From assembly GCF_963966145.1 (NCBI RefSeq), contig NC_091051.1, forward strand, positions 15,128,001 through 15,192,000: 64,000 nucleotides of DNA, given 5' to 3'. The position numbers and the translations under genes were made by a program. This document shows, piece after piece, positions 35,700-48,680 of this stretch (its first letter is position 1; each line of letters starts with the position of its first letter). The notes below the pieces were generated by a model. That model did no database searches. It had not been told where the DNA came from and saw only the letters and a program-made list of their open reading frames with translations. The stretch is from Tenebrio molitor. Its lineage: Eukaryota > Arthropoda > Insecta > Coleoptera > Tenebrionidae.

Positions 35700-36740
35700 C
35701 ACCTAATGATTTTGGAAAAACATCACTTTTCGTTAACCATAAAAAAATATCTGTATGAAGAAGCTCCATTATTCAAAATAATTTTTAGTAGATATGACGA
35801 ATTTCAATAGAATTTGCCTTTTTGCAATATCTAAACGATAATGTAAAATGTACAAAATAGCGCATATCTTCGTCATAGTTGTTGCGATTAGCATTAAAAT
35901 CAATCTTCACCCTGTAACGAAAATTTTGCGAAAAGAGAGATTTTGCGTTTTCACAGAAATTATAGTGAACGAAAGAAAACTGCACAAAATTGCGTATATT
36001 TCTTAAATCACTAGTCTGATTGACATCAAAATCACTAGGCCTGGAGGCCTTACTGGGATAAATACTTTACAAAAAAAAAATCAAATTCCGTGTATTCTTG
36101 CGATGGTTTATGGTGAAGGAAAGGAAATTCCACAGACAGAGAGATAGACACGCACTGTCGCCATGCAGAAAACCATTTATCTTCTTTGTTCATGTTTTGA
36201 GTATAGGACCACCAAAATCTGACATCATTTTGAAATTTTTGACTTCGACACATACTTCCATTTCCTTGCCGAACTAGGAAATAAAAATGAATTAAAAAAA
36301 AACACATGTGTTTTTTTACACGTACCTAATTAATAATTAAATAATTGATGGAGCTACGCCACTGGATTCAGCCAAGACAACAACTTCAATGACCTACCAA
36401 CTTACAAAATTGGTCAACAATTAAAGAAAAGAAATACATAAAAATTAAACCAATAATGTGGTACATATTCCAAAGCACAGAACACCTATTTTGAAAAAAT
36501 TACAAGTAGGTACGTACCTAGGTGGTCGCCCTTCTATTTTGAGAAAAAAATTGTTAAAGTAAGCCGTCAAGAAACATAAAATTCACATTCACTGCTTTTT
36601 GGTAATTAGTTTGATCCATATTGATGTGACTTTCGTCAGGTATAAAACCGATCAAAAAACTGACACGCCTCATACACATTAAACAGATTAAATTTTTCCT
36701 TTGAGTCTAATGGAGGTCAATTCAGTGGAGTACTTTAGGT
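35700..36740. other. AT-rich spacer, nothing firm
   Basis: Two weakly similar subsegments around 35790-35880 and 35940-36020 suggest an old repeat. No gene seen. Confidence 0.25.
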
Positions 36741-37800
36741 AGGCAATTTACTAATATTACGTTGTCGTTTTGCACACATTATGACGTCAACGGCTCCAAA
36801 AAAATATTCATAGGGAACGGGGACAATACTAATACTGAAATGTGTGCAACGTCCTGTAAATTATTTATTAGATTCACACCCTATTGGATACTTCGTGCTC
36901 CATTTCAAAGCAGGACACCGTTATCCCTAATAAACATAAACATAACCATAAGGTACGAGTGCAAATGTAATGCCGCAAACGTCCCTTCGTGACGTCACAT
37001 CCGCTACGACCTTTTTATCCAGTCGGCATTTAGCTGGCATTTATGCAAACGATTTAATTGTTCCCGGCGGTGACTTTTGCAGTAACACAAACTAAACGAT
37101 TTGCTTTCATAAATTTAACATAATAGGTGTCGAGTCGGCTGGGAACAACATGTGAAGGCGCACTCCAATCTGTAGATGGGAGGAGTTACCCTTAATCTAG
37201 CCTGTCAGGGCGGAACTGACAAAAACCACGCCTGTATAACACGTGTGTGTTACACTCGGCATCGTCCTGTCGGAATTAGGCGACACGATTTTTTTGCGTG
37301 GAATTAAAAAAATGTGGAAACGTCGCAGGACGAGTCATTAATCTGGTTTCGCCTCCGATGAAAGAATGATGATTGTTTTCGGTTTAGCGCCTCCTTGGTG
37401 AGCGCCTAATGGACTGTGTAAGTCTGTTATTGATACAATTGAGTTTTTTTCTGTGAGAGTAAACACGGCTGTAACTGAGTAAATAAGGTAAACATACCGG
37501 GAAGAGATGTGAACATCGTCAATGGTTTGTTGAGTGGAGAGTGGATCACTGGCCACCAAATGGAGCGCACCCAAATAAATGAACACCTAATCGAATCACT
37601 CACTACTTCACGGTCCCTTTGGACTTCACCTGCTTGCCGATCTGTCTACGGATATTTCAGATATTTCGGGTTTTATGGGATCTCAGAGGAGGGTGAATCT
37701 ATAAATAACAAGGAATCGACGGAATTGGCCTGGTCGTCTTCATTCCGAAATCCCCTCAGCGTGACCACTGACATTTACAAACTACAATTATAGAATAGTC
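36741..37800. other. Unique GC-richer island
   Basis: Overlapping short frames on both strands; none recognisable. Candidate regulatory DNA. Confidence 0.3.
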
Positions 37801-37958
37801 GTTTTCATATTTTTAAAAATTCAATACTGACATTTTTTAAAATATTTTATTTTTATTTAAAGCAAACATACGATATATTTAAAAAAAAATACCTACTACG
37901 AATAAAAAAATATGTGTTTGATGAATACCTACCTAAAACAGAAAATTCTAACGTTATA

Positions 37959-38159
37959 TCGAGTGTTTTTTTTTTAATTTACAGTTGGCATTGAAGAGTC
38001 GATTGTGAACGCCCCACGAGTTACGAACACGGATCAGCTGTTTAAAACTAACCTCACTTTCTGCGTTGTTTGTGTTTTTACCGTGCAGACTGACAATTGG
38101 TGCGTTCATAGTCGACTCTCCAACACTTACTTTGAAGTGAAATTTTAAAAAACACCCAA
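37959..38159. mobile_element. MITE family E, copy 5 (201 bp)
   Basis: Left TCGAGTGTTTTTTTTTTAAT, then GTTGGCATTGAAGAGTCGAT; right arm ends AACACCCAA. TA at 37957-37958 and 38160-38161. More diverged than copies 1, 3 and 4. Confidence 0.8.
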
Positions 38160-38297
38160 TACTGCAGGCTCTATTGTCAAAAGGTTAACTAGCTTGATAA
38201 AGAATGCAATGGACGTAAATAAACAAATCTTTATATTTTGTACACGAGCTCTGCGACCACAGGGAAGGGTACCAGGTACTCTCTGTTGTAGTAAGTA

Positions 38298-38574
38298 CAG
38301 TGTGATTGAAAAAGAATGAGGACAATTTGAATTTGGCGCCTAGTGAATAATTTGTCATGTTGGTAACAAGTATTGACAGCAAAAATAAAGCTTGATATGA
38401 TCATGGACGTATCTACTGGGGAATTGCAAATTGGTGACAATTGACAAACGAAATCAAAACAATGGGTTTGACCCATTGCTCTTCTGAAGCAAAACTGCCA
38501 CACACAAAACATGAAACGCACTATAATTTATGGCGGCAAATTCAACTTGTCCTCATCCTTTTCCAATCACACTG
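38298..38574. mobile_element. MITE, 277 bp, CAGTGTGATTG termini
   Basis: About 44-bp inverted ends: CAGTGTGATTGAAAAAGAAT followed by GAGGACAA at the left, mirrored at the right. TA at 38296-38297 and 38575-38576. The open frames on both strands of its arms are artefacts of the palindrome. Confidence 0.8.
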
Positions 38575-38576
38575 TA

Positions 38577-39300
38577 AGAGTAAGAAGTGTCAAATAATAA
38601 TGCTCTCGTTACTGATACACTATTAGGGTAATTTCGGGGGAGTACCTATGCTATCCATTTTTACATTATTTTACTTTGCGAATTTTCGTCGTTTGCGCAG
38701 ATATGACTCACAGTCCATGAGAAAATCCAATACCTATACTATAATAAAACTAGCAAAACAATAAGTTTATTTTCGATAAAATGATTTATTTTTTTATTAA
38801 CAATAAATCAGGGAACTACAGATTAAAAATGTACAGATGTAAAACTGTTCTAGAGAATTTGAGGAAAATAAACGAACTGCAAGTGATTACTTAAAAATAC
38901 ATACTTTTTTTTACTGAATATGAATATGAATTTAAGATCGTTTTATTTTTTAGAAATATTTGTCGTTTCAGCTAGTTTCTCTAACAATCTTATTAACTGG
39001 ATTGAAATACTGTCTTTATGTGCTTTCTTTGAACACTTGGTGACATTGATATACCTAATGCGTTTCTTGAAAAAAAATCGTAAATGGTAAACACTTTTCT
39101 CATAAACAAAATTTCAAATTAGACAATTTTATTTCGATAAAAATGTAATACAGTAAGTACTCTACTCAGTGAAAATCAAGGGGTTATTCCCACAAATTTT
39201 CTATGGGAATCTGGTGTGGATGTTTTGCGAGGACACTTACCTTACATGGAACAAATTCTTTTGTTTGTACTTGCTTTAATAAAATTTTTGAGAAACATAT
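38577..39300. other. AT-rich spacer, nothing recognised
   Basis: No gene or clear repeat seen. Confidence 0.25.
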
Positions 39301-39309
39301 TAAAATATA

Positions 39310-39540
39310 CCGGGTGATCAAGAAGGACTGTTTAAGTTGGCAGTACAATTAAGAAATTTGTTTAATTCGGTTATTTATAACACTGCAACTGGATATGTTT
39401 TGTTGGTTTATTTGACAAATATCTGATATAGGTATAGCATTAACAACGACAAGCCACCAACAACCGGAAATTACTCCTGTTATACGATTTAAAATACGAG
39501 CCAGTGTTACCAACTTAAACAGTCCTTCTTGATCACCCCG
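39310..39540. mobile_element. MITE, 231 bp, CCGGGTGATC termini
   Basis: 31-bp inverted ends with a single mismatch (CCGGGTGATCAAGAAGGACT then GTTTAAGTTGG). TA at 39308-39309 and 39541-39542. Confidence 0.87.
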
Positions 39541-39649
39541 TAGAAAGAGGCTCGACTGCACTTGACTCATATAGATTAATTTTTCAAGTCTTTTTCTCCA
39601 CTCGTTTAAAAAAAAAATTGTTTTATATTCAAGGAATTTGTTGAGTCTC

Positions 39650-41700
39650 AGTCTTAGGTTGAAAGAATCTGTTGGTATATTCCGTTTCTGAACTCGATGC
39701 CGGTAAGTCGTAAAATCAGGTTGTCATAAATCAATATTCATCACCGCTTAACACACCCACATGCAAATTTCTTTTGTCGGGAAGATATTTGCGCTCGGCT
39801 CACGTTAACAAGTTGGCCATCCTCGTTCTAAAAACTTCGTAAGAGTGAGAAAACATGATGTTTGAAAGATGCTAGGTAAGGGATAGTACTTTAGAGCAAG
39901 AAATCCAAAAATTTGAATTGTAACATTTTAATACCAGTAGAATGGCCTAGGGAAAATGAGAATCACTAGGAACCACAACAGTGGCGCAGCATCTAATGGG
40001 AATTTTTCACTTTCAGTTTTAGGTTTTACTTTTTCAACAAATGAAAACATCATCTGTCATCAGGTATCGGAAATACCAAATAGAAATTTGCATAAGAATA
40101 GCTGTCTAGATGAGACTTCCAAGCCGGCCAGCAGCCACATTTCGTTCCTTTTTCCAACATTACCTAATGAACTGACGCCAATTCCGTTTTTCTGTCGCTC
40201 TGCACTCACCCAACCACACCGATTTTATTTAAAACTATCCGTAATCCGATCCCCGCCGTGAGATAGGATCGGCAGTGTTCGATTCGCTTAATTTGGCACC
40301 ATCTGAACTAAATCCGACATGACTGTGCCTCATTTTTTTATTTATTCCCTTCAAGGTGGTCGGCCTGTCAGGTCTCCTTTCCTCGACCAAATTAACAGGT
40401 GGTTTTTATGAAGTATCTGGTTATCTATGCATCTGTATGCATGCCTTCGCGCTGCAACAAACCGATATCATGTGTCGCCATATTGAATTACACGAGTTGC
40501 CGCGTCCTGCGGTCTGCTACATTTTTTACCCTTTCGTGTTATCGATAGATCGTAGACACGGACACCCAGCTCATTTTTGCATAGGCCGATAGTGAACTGG
40601 CACGGGAGGTGATTCTAATTAGCTCCAGAGGTGCAACCTTCATGCGAAACCTGAGGTTATCGCGCTATAAATCACAAGAGTAAACAGATTTCATGGGAAA
40701 TCGGCAAAAAATAGCGAGAGATTTGTGAAATTTGTTTCCTTTATTCACCTTATAATGGGGTATTAGTGTTATTACCGTGTTTACAAGGGCCAAGAGCTCT
40801 TCAGAATCTGCGTCCACATCCAGATTAATAGCGGTCCAGGTAGAGCTCCATACAAACACCTCAATGAACATGTTTTCAATGGCACTACTCGCCACTGCAT
40901 CAATAGCCACCGTTATTTATGTGAATTTTATGTGTAGTGGCCATTCACAGCTTCGGCAATATATTTCAAAAATCTGACACATCTCTGGCGTTTTATTTTG
41001 CAAGAATTCCGAATTGTTTTATGTCGAAAGGTGATCACCTCCTGACGACAAATACAGCGGTCGAGGACGGGACACAAAGGGGATGTGTGATCGTCCCAGC
41101 TGCTTGGGTGAAACGACAAAATACCAACAAGGGTGTGTTATTGTTAGGTGGTAATAGGGCTGCGGCACTCGACTTTCTCATAAATTAGCACGAATTATGC
41201 TTTTTTGATGGTGTAAACGGACATTGTCACACTAGTTAGACGGTGACGGGTCCGTTTTTGTGTTCGAAGGGGTTAACAGGACGATTTAACCATAATGTCG
41301 GGGAGCTCGATCTGAAACGTGTTTAATTGAATCAATTAAGTAATTCGTGTGATGGTGCTTTGATGGAGAAGCGATTTTTTTTGAGCGAGGCGTCTTGAGT
41401 ACAACATGTGGAAGAGTCGGTGGGAGCGTGAAGGGGTTCATGTTCTGGATCATTCATCATCGATAATCAGACCCTCAGTTTACGTCCACGCCCAGTGCTG
41501 AACCAGGCTGATAATGCACCTCTTGATTTATACTCACGGCCAGCGTAGCCACCATCTAAACCAGCTCTTGATTTACACCACCATGCATCATGCGTTCTAC
41601 CAGAAGAGGTAAATAACGACTTGCACGGACCGCATAAGTTATCACTAGCAACAGACGCAAAAAGTGAGTCTAATGTACAATCTAATGTACGTCAGCATAA
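39650..41700. other. Unique GC-richer island
   Basis: Several open frames of 65-100 codons on both strands overlap one another without recognisable domains or splice structure. Read as possible conserved non-coding DNA. Confidence 0.3.
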
Positions 41701-42660
41701 ACATGAAGGCTTAATTAAGACATAATTTGATAGTAGAAAACTGGTTTTTTGCGTACTTTGTTTCATCGTGCTTGAACTACGAGTCCGCAGAGGTAAACCT
41801 GAAATCTGGATTTAATTTAAAACAAACAGGTAATAGTCATTTATTAACAACTAAACAAAGAAATTGTTAAATATTTGAAATTGTCTGTTTTCTGTAAATG
41901 CAAGAGGAAATCATTCAGAAGTCATTCAAGCTCTATTGTACAATTTTTTCCGTAAGAAATGCAAGATACAATTTAAAATGTAACTAGTAATTGCGTTCTT
42001 GAAGAATGTGCTTTTATAAAACACTATAGAAAAATTCTACACTCGATTCAAATGGCATCAAATAGGAAAAGTTGCAATATGTATTAATATATGTACACTT
42101 ATTTATTACTAACTTTAGCTTGCGGTTTTACTCGCGTATATTAAAGAATATGAGAACGTGAATATCAAGCAGAATATTTATTTGAAAGTTTCTCTAAAGA
42201 TTCGTGTAACTCTCTGCTTGAATGAGGCAACTCAACTACTGAAGCGTTGTGAAAGAAAAATAAGTGGCTACAGTAAATTTAAACCAGTTTAAAGAAATTA
42301 AATTCTGGCGTTTAGGGTTGCAACATGAAAAAATCAAAGGTTAGAATTCACAGTGACACGACCAGATTAGAATCGGGGAAATAGAAATAAGGGAGGCGAG
42401 TTCACTGCACCACAATATACTGGTTATTGATGTGCGGTTTCCTGATGTCATATCGTGATGAAACAATGTGAAGAACATAATCAGGACTTTTCCCTTTCCG
42501 ACAAACTTTGTTTGATGAAAATTAATCCATTAGTTTTTGAGTGAAGTAGATTTAAACATAGAACCAGACAGACAAAAATTCTACAAACTAAGAAAATGTC
42601 GAAATAATAAACAAGCACTCCAATTTTATTTATGTTATATCTACATGACCTACATAATAG
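41700..42660. other. AT-rich spacer, nothing firm
   Basis: No feature recognised. Confidence 0.25.
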
Positions 42661-42668
42661 TATATTAT

Positions 42669-42769
42669 GTTATGAGGAGCAAAAATGAAGTTTTATGTGC
42701 TGTGGCTGGTAGATTGGCTGCCGAACGCAGTGAGCCAAAGCACATAAAACCATTTTTGCTCCGAATAAC
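42669..42769. mobile_element. Hairpin MITE, about 100 bp
   Basis: Arms GAGGAGCAAAAATGAAGTTT and the complementary right arm ending TTTTTGCTCCGAATAAC pair over about 38 bp around a short loop. Confidence 0.6.
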
Positions 42770-42867
42770 CTATACTATTTTTTCTTCAAACCTTCATAAC
42801 AAATTATTTAAGACATGTTAAGAAACCAGGTAGGAATTTCAAATGATTTAGCTAGTTTACTTTACAG

Positions 42868-42930
42868 CCGCTCATCAGCGGAGATAATAACTTCACGGAC
42901 GCTCCTCAGCGGAGATAATAACTTCACGGA
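42868..42930. repeat. Tandem duplication, 31-bp unit
   Basis: CAGCGGAGATAATAACTTCA with neighbours occurs twice in direct orientation, almost unchanged. Confidence 0.8.
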
Positions 42931-43277
42931 AGGTGGTCAGCTCGTTAGATGCCATGACAATGAAGCGACACTTTAGCATTATCAATGCAGCAGTGCAATG
43001 TCATATTTTACGGACGTTTGAAGAAAAAAACATTTTTTTAATTGGATTTATTTGACAATCCAACTCGAAAATTTTTAACCAATCGAATTGCAGCATTTTT
43101 CAAATTTGGACCAATCAAATTGATTTATAGTGAAAAACACCGAGCACAGTGAAAAAACAACCAGCTGAGTGAAAAAACAACTAGTGGTTTTTCAGCGAAA
43201 AAATTTATGTCAAAATGAAACGTCAAATTTATTAGGTCAACTCGATAAAAATTTTCTCGGTGGATTGTCAAGTCGAA

Positions 43278-43440
43278 TACAATTCGTGGTCTAATTTTTT
43301 CTGCAACATTTGTCATTCGTAGCTTTTGCTTTTGGAAAATTACACTCGTCTCCTTCGTCGACTCGTGTAATTTTCGTTGCAAAAGCTACTCATGTCTTAA
43401 ATGACAAATTTTGTCGGAAAAAATTAGACCACTTATTGTA
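43278..43440. mobile_element. Hairpin element, about 163 bp
   Basis: Arms of about 75 bp: TTCGTGGTCTAATTTTTTCT, then TTGTCATT and GTAGCTTTTGC, mirrored to 43440 around a centre near 43358. Confidence 0.7.
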
Positions 43441-44219
43441 TTATACTTATATGAAAAAAAAAAATAGATTTCAAAAACACTTAAACAGAATTTGTTGATT
43501 CTTCATGATTATTATTAGTGTTATTTTACAATTTTTTTAGGGTTTATAATTATTTTCACAAACTTTGAACAAATAAAAAAATTATATTTTAAAACAAGAA
43601 CAAAATTTTTATCCGTGTTACTCTTCTTCTTCGTTCTTTAATTATTATTATTATTATTAGATACTTACTCTCTGTGGAGAATGATTTTGTTTCTTTTCTA
43701 TTTCTCTTTTGTTAAATACATACACACTTCTGTTCCATATGCGCAATTTCTTTGCTACAATTTTGTACAATTATTTGAACTTCTATTTTGAATACTATTC
43801 AAAATTTTTTAAATTGTAAATTTTTTCTCGTCATTCCCCAGTTTTTTTTTCACAGTTTTTTTATTTCTCTGTTCCAATACCCAACATAATTATGAATATG
43901 TTTACATACTTCTTTAACATTCTGACCGCTTCTGTTCCTCTTTCCTGTTTTCCTTTTATTTCCACAGTTTCTGTTTTTATATTTTTTGCATCTTTATTTT
44001 TCTTATTGTTATTCTTAACTTTACGTTCCCCTAAAAAATGGTTTACAGCGTCTTCCTTCCTAAAAAACAGTTTTTGAACAAGTAAAAAAATGATTTTAAA
44101 ATACAACATTTTCAATAAATTATTTTGCTAATCTGCATTATAAAACTATACAACTATTATTCAAATGTGTGTAATATACAGTTAATTTTCACTGAAAACA
44201 TCTTTACAGGCTGATAATT

Positions 44220-44372
44220 TATAAGTGATAATTAGCCCAATGGCATTGAAAATGCAACCCACAATACATTTGGAAAGCAAACCTGGACACGAACGCGGAA
44301 AATATTCAGGTTTACTTTCCACATGTTTTGTGGGTTGCATTTTCAAATCCGTCGGGTTCATTATCACTTGTG
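44220..44372. mobile_element. Hairpin element, about 150 bp
   Basis: Arms of about 68 bp (44220-44287 and 44304-44372) share TGAAAATGCAACCCACAA and GTGATAAT blocks in inverse. The similar open frames on both strands are products of this symmetry. Confidence 0.75.
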
Positions 44373-44375
44373 AAG

Positions 44376-45089
44376 TACTCTTTATATGGCACATAATATT
44401 ATACATTTATCATATCTTATATATTTCTTTCAGTTGTATTTGTATTCTTTCTCCTTTAGAAAACAATTTTCTAATTTTTGTAATATGAACTTACAAAGAA
44501 TTTTGTTTCAAAACAAATGACACGTTGTTTATTACTCGTATTAACCTTTTACAAACAATTTTTTAATTATCATTGTCGTTGCAACTTTGGTTTCATTTAG
44601 TGAAGAGAGTGAGTTATTTACGTTGGGTCATGTCAACTCTCTACAAGTGAAAACTCTCGTTTTAATTTATTTCAACTTACAAATTATGTATTCATAATTA
44701 AATTTAATCAATTTAATTAACCCTTTAGTACGACGGACGTCAGAATTTTTAACAGGTGTAGGTACATATTACTTAATTTAATATCAATTTACACGAATAA
44801 AAATAACATTCTGGTAATAATAATTGATGCATAAGAAAATTCTTTGCAAATCAAATATTGAAAATGGATTTAAAAAATCTAAGAAGTATCCCGAACGAAT
44901 GAGAGCGTCGTAATTCCCGAACCGCCAAATATTGCATTTTAATACAGCGAGACCAAAAACAATAATCCTCATCTCCAGTGAAGTGGCGCTAACAAGTTTA
45001 GAGAAGAGCAGAAAGTTAGTATATAAAGGGGGAAAACAAGCTTTCGAAATAATTCGAGGAAACATACCTACCATAGTGAAATATATACA
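44376..45089. other. AT-rich spacer, nothing recognised
   Basis: No gene or repeat recognised. Confidence 0.25.
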
Positions 45090-45780
45090 TGACATAAATA
45101 CCTAGGAAACGACCGGGTGATTAAACAAACTTATACAAACAGGCAAAGAAGAGCGAAATGAAGTGCTCGCTTCGCTTGCGGCTCAAACAAGTGGAAAATG
45201 AATTTCCTTCATCGAATCCATCCCAGTTAATTTACGAGAAGGCTGTTTATAGACAGATATAAGGCCACATATACAGGATCAATCAGTCTAGTGGAGCCAG
45301 TCTTGCAAGACGGCGATAAGATTTATATGGAGGCTAATGCGATCGGCTACGGAGCTCAGAAAGAGCACGCGAGGGCTTATAAACGACCGCCCCCGCCTGT
45401 CATAAATAACCCGGAATTAGATCGAGAGGCGAGCGCCGCCACCGACGGCCAGGTGTCAAACGGTTCGGTTAGGTTAAAGCCGAGTCGACGTCTCGACGTC
45501 ACGACTAAACTTTCAGGATTTAATTGGAAACGGTGCCCCGTCTTGTGCACGAATAATTCACTGGGTTGACTCTTTCTTGGATTTAGCGAGCAGAGAGGGT
45601 TGTACGGAGCGGCGCCACATCTATCACGCCACTTGGAAATTGTCAACTATGAATGAAACTTTAGCGAGTACTATAAATTGTTTAAATTTATAGTGCCCCA
45701 GCTCGCACAATTGATGATTTAAATCGACCGTGTGGATTGTGGGCCATTGTTCGACGAATCCAACGACACTGACAAAATTT
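45090..45780. other. Unique GC-richer island
   Basis: A 92-codon plus-strand frame (45291-45569, opened by GTG) contains KRPPPPVI and an Arg/Ser-rich tail. No family, ATG or splice support. Probably non-coding. Confidence 0.3.
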
Positions 45781-46200
45781 TACTTTTTTTTTAACTTACC
45801 ACTCTGAGCCACAGAACATTTGACAAAAGTAGTCACGCTAAATAGCAACGAAATCTTGACATATTGGAGATAGCAAAATGCTGCTGTATTGTTGGTTGCA
45901 GAACCAAATTTAAAATAATTAAAAAACATTTTCCAAAAGTATTAATCATAATATCTTGCCTGTAGTAATCCTTAAAAATGAGCCAAGATGTTACCAATAA
46001 AATAATTTCTTGTTAACTATTACGAGTAATTACCAACCTTATAACAAAACTATCACCAAGTGGTCAATTATTATTTTTCAACAAAAATAATAACACCGAT
46101 ACACTTTTCAGTTTTCATTTTTTAAAACAGATAAAAGCAAGGGATAAGGATGTTGCGTTAAAAACTATTTCAAAAAACAGCAAGAAACTGATTATGTTGT
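45781..46200. other. AT-rich spacer, nothing recognised
   Basis: No feature seen. Confidence 0.25.
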
Positions 46201-48680
46201 CGAATAAATCTGAACGAGGCGCTAACTTCGTTAACAATGTGTCGTACGAAATCACCCATAAATAGATTTATTTATTGTTCTTGCTCCCATACAGAACGCT
46301 CGAGTGTAACATCCACTCGAATAAAAGCAATTCATTTATATAATTTAGCACGGTTGTCATTGCCCCTGTAGAATGGCGAGAGCGTGGCCTATCTCATTAT
46401 GTGTAACTCGACACGCTTTTACAAAACATCTCAATTTCATACATCTTCGGTGGGTTTCGAGTGCACACTTACGATTCGAATTGTACCGGTTGTAAAAAGG
46501 GTAATTGCTGTGGAATTAATGGTCGACGGTAACAGGTTGAAATTCATGATGGAGAACAAACAAATATCGATGTAGTTTCAGATCATTAAGCGCTTAAAAT
46601 GCACCACTGTTAAATAAAGAAGGCAATGAAAGGTGTAATTGATAACAGATGAGTGTCTACACTCAGGCAGTTTTCCACAGTGTTGGATACTCGTCGGATT
46701 TTATTCGTCAAATATCCATCGTTAACTCAATTAAACATGGACTAAGATTCGATTTGTTCCGCCTTTTGCCTCCGGCCCAGCACGCTCACAGCCAAGATAA
46801 TTGCCGCAAAAGCCCTTATCATCCTCGTTCTTTTTTACGAAGGGACAGTTCTGCCATCCAAGAATATTCAACGCCCACGAAGAGGTGAACACAAAAATCT
46901 ACACTCAACCCTGAGGATGAGTACACTTATTTCGTTTTGTCTTCACACTAATTTATTATTGTTTTCTTTTCTCTTTTCTCAAACTTAAAAAAACAATGTC
47001 TGTTAAATACATTATTTTCTTGTTTTCTTTGTTCTTTGTTTGTTTGTTGCTTCTTCCTGTCTTCTTCATGTTTGAAAACCTGTAACAAGATCTGTTACAC
47101 ATCTTCGCTACCCAAACTTCCCTTTTGTAGTGTCCTGTTCTCTTGGTCGACCTTTCAACCGCGTCGCATTTTCCATATGTGTATTTTTTTGCAAAGAGGG
47201 CGAGGTGGAGGAACAGGTGGTTTGGGCCGGTGGTGTAATGCAGTAATGTTCAGTTAGTTGAGTTCGACGATACGAGTGTAAAGTACGCCTGATTTGTCAA
47301 CACCAAACGGTTTTCCGGTGAAATGACCGCGTGGCGAGCCGTGCTCAGCACCTATTAGTTCCGATACACCGACACCAACGAGAGAATCCCTCAAACGCAC
47401 CTCTTTCTCTCTGTATATGTAAATATTGTCACAAGACGCGACGCCTTTGATGAGATTTTCCCGAACTACACATTCGAAAAATTGTGTGTTTTTGAAACGG
47501 GTGCTCTTTTAGCGGCACACGTGTACCGGCCCTTCATCTCCGACGGTTGCACTGTCGTAAATATTGTAATATCGAGCAGGTAGGGGTCCAGGCTGAAATC
47601 CAGGGGGCGCATCGTTAAATTATTCCACGGGCTGCACCCGATACTGGCTCATTCGGTTGATCAATCGGTGTTCTTACCGTCAACAGGGACACTGCTTTGT
47701 CACAAGCTTCTGTTTACGCTCGTTCGGCTCTTGGCCATTCAAATGACGTTAATTAACACCGTTTGTGTTAATCAGGCACAGTTTTACCAATTAGTTAGGT
47801 TTTTATCGACCATCTTCCACCCCCTAAGCGTCTACAAGGCGTACGCTAGTTACACAGCGGTCAACAATTATTCTTCATTTTTGTAAATCACTTCGGAGGT
47901 GTTATCAAAAAGAGAACTAGCCCAAGACCTGAAACAGCAGGTTTCAATTCAATTTGCACAACTATGAGATTTTATCAACTCGGTTGTAATTTAAAAAATT
48001 GGTATCGTATTTGCATAACTTGTGGAGGGCTCCACTCCTTTCTGTTAGCGTTATCTTTATATTAAAATAATCATTTAGTTGTCTTACAAGCCGTTAGTTT
48101 AGAGATATGTATTTGAATTTATACGACACTGTCAACCGGATTATCCTTTACGCCAATTACCGCGTTAGCTGTTGACATGATACAGCCAGGGAGCTGGCTG
48201 TGAGGACATCATTCATTCCTTGTTCGTCAGGCCGACGTCTAATGAATCAAAATTAAAAATGTAAGAGGAGAGGGCGCCGTAACACAGGGGCCAAATGTGC
48301 GACTCCGTGTACGGTTTTGTAAAGGTGATGATGACAATAAAACTGGCCTGAATGAGCACATATAAGTGTATTAGTATTAGTCGACTGGTGGATGTTAAAG
48401 GACTCAGTTTAGGATAAGTAATGGCCCCCTGTCAAGCTAGTCCGCTTGATAATAAGTGGAATCGGCCCCGACGGTACATTATTACTGTCGATGCATTTTG
48501 ACATTGGGTGCATCCACTGATTTCCGTTATACGATTAACCGCAATCACATTATGTCTGCACCCGGAATGGTTCTTGCCCATGGCTATCTACCATTGTTGT
48601 TAAACAAGAATTAAAGAGCGTACATTGGTGCCCACTTGAGCTTGTGACTTGTTTGACACAAAGGTGAACGAGGGATTGTT
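46200..48680. other. Large unique GC-richer island
   Basis: Little repeated DNA. Contains the coding-like stretch at 47254-47505. The remainder holds scattered short frames only. Confidence 0.3.
47254..47505 (-). CDS. Candidate 3' exon of an unrecognised gene
   Basis: On the minus strand, after an AAAAG acceptor-like site at 47506-47510, 83 codons are open to a TAA at 47254-47256. They include QFFECVVRENLIKGVASCDN, IYIYREKEVRLRDSLVGVGV and FTGKPFGVDKSGVLYTRIVE. The residue mix (alternating charged and beta-branched residues, Gly-rich turns) looks like a folded beta-rich domain. There is no internal ATG near the start, so it would have to be a terminal exon. The same frame is also open just upstream (to about 47619) but separated by one TAA (47509-47511). 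A competing frame is open upstream too. No poly(A) signal was seen close by. Family unknown; chance in a GC-richer region is possible. Confidence 0.3.
   Translation of the reverse strand, partial: STRFKNTQFFECVVRENLIKGVASCDNIYIYREKEVRLRDSLVGVGVSELIGAEHGSPRGHFTGKPFGVDKSGVLYTRIVELN

Noticed and set aside
37497..37520. Minus-strand ATG TTC ACA… followed by a GTATGT donor, considered as the first coding exon of eyeless (Eyeless starts with a similar Met-Phe-Thr)
   Set aside because: Its phase (1) does not join in frame to the acceptors at 22442-22444, and the next residues do not match the family.
38185..38626. Open frames on both strands
   Set aside because: They are the mirrored arms of the 38298-38574 MITE.
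44182..44488. Similar open frames on opposite strands
   Set aside because: Product of the 44220-44372 hairpin, not genes.
45291..45569. 92-codon frame with KRPPPPVI
   Set aside because: Opens with GTG, has no splice or poly(A) support and no recognisable family; kept only as a note under the island.
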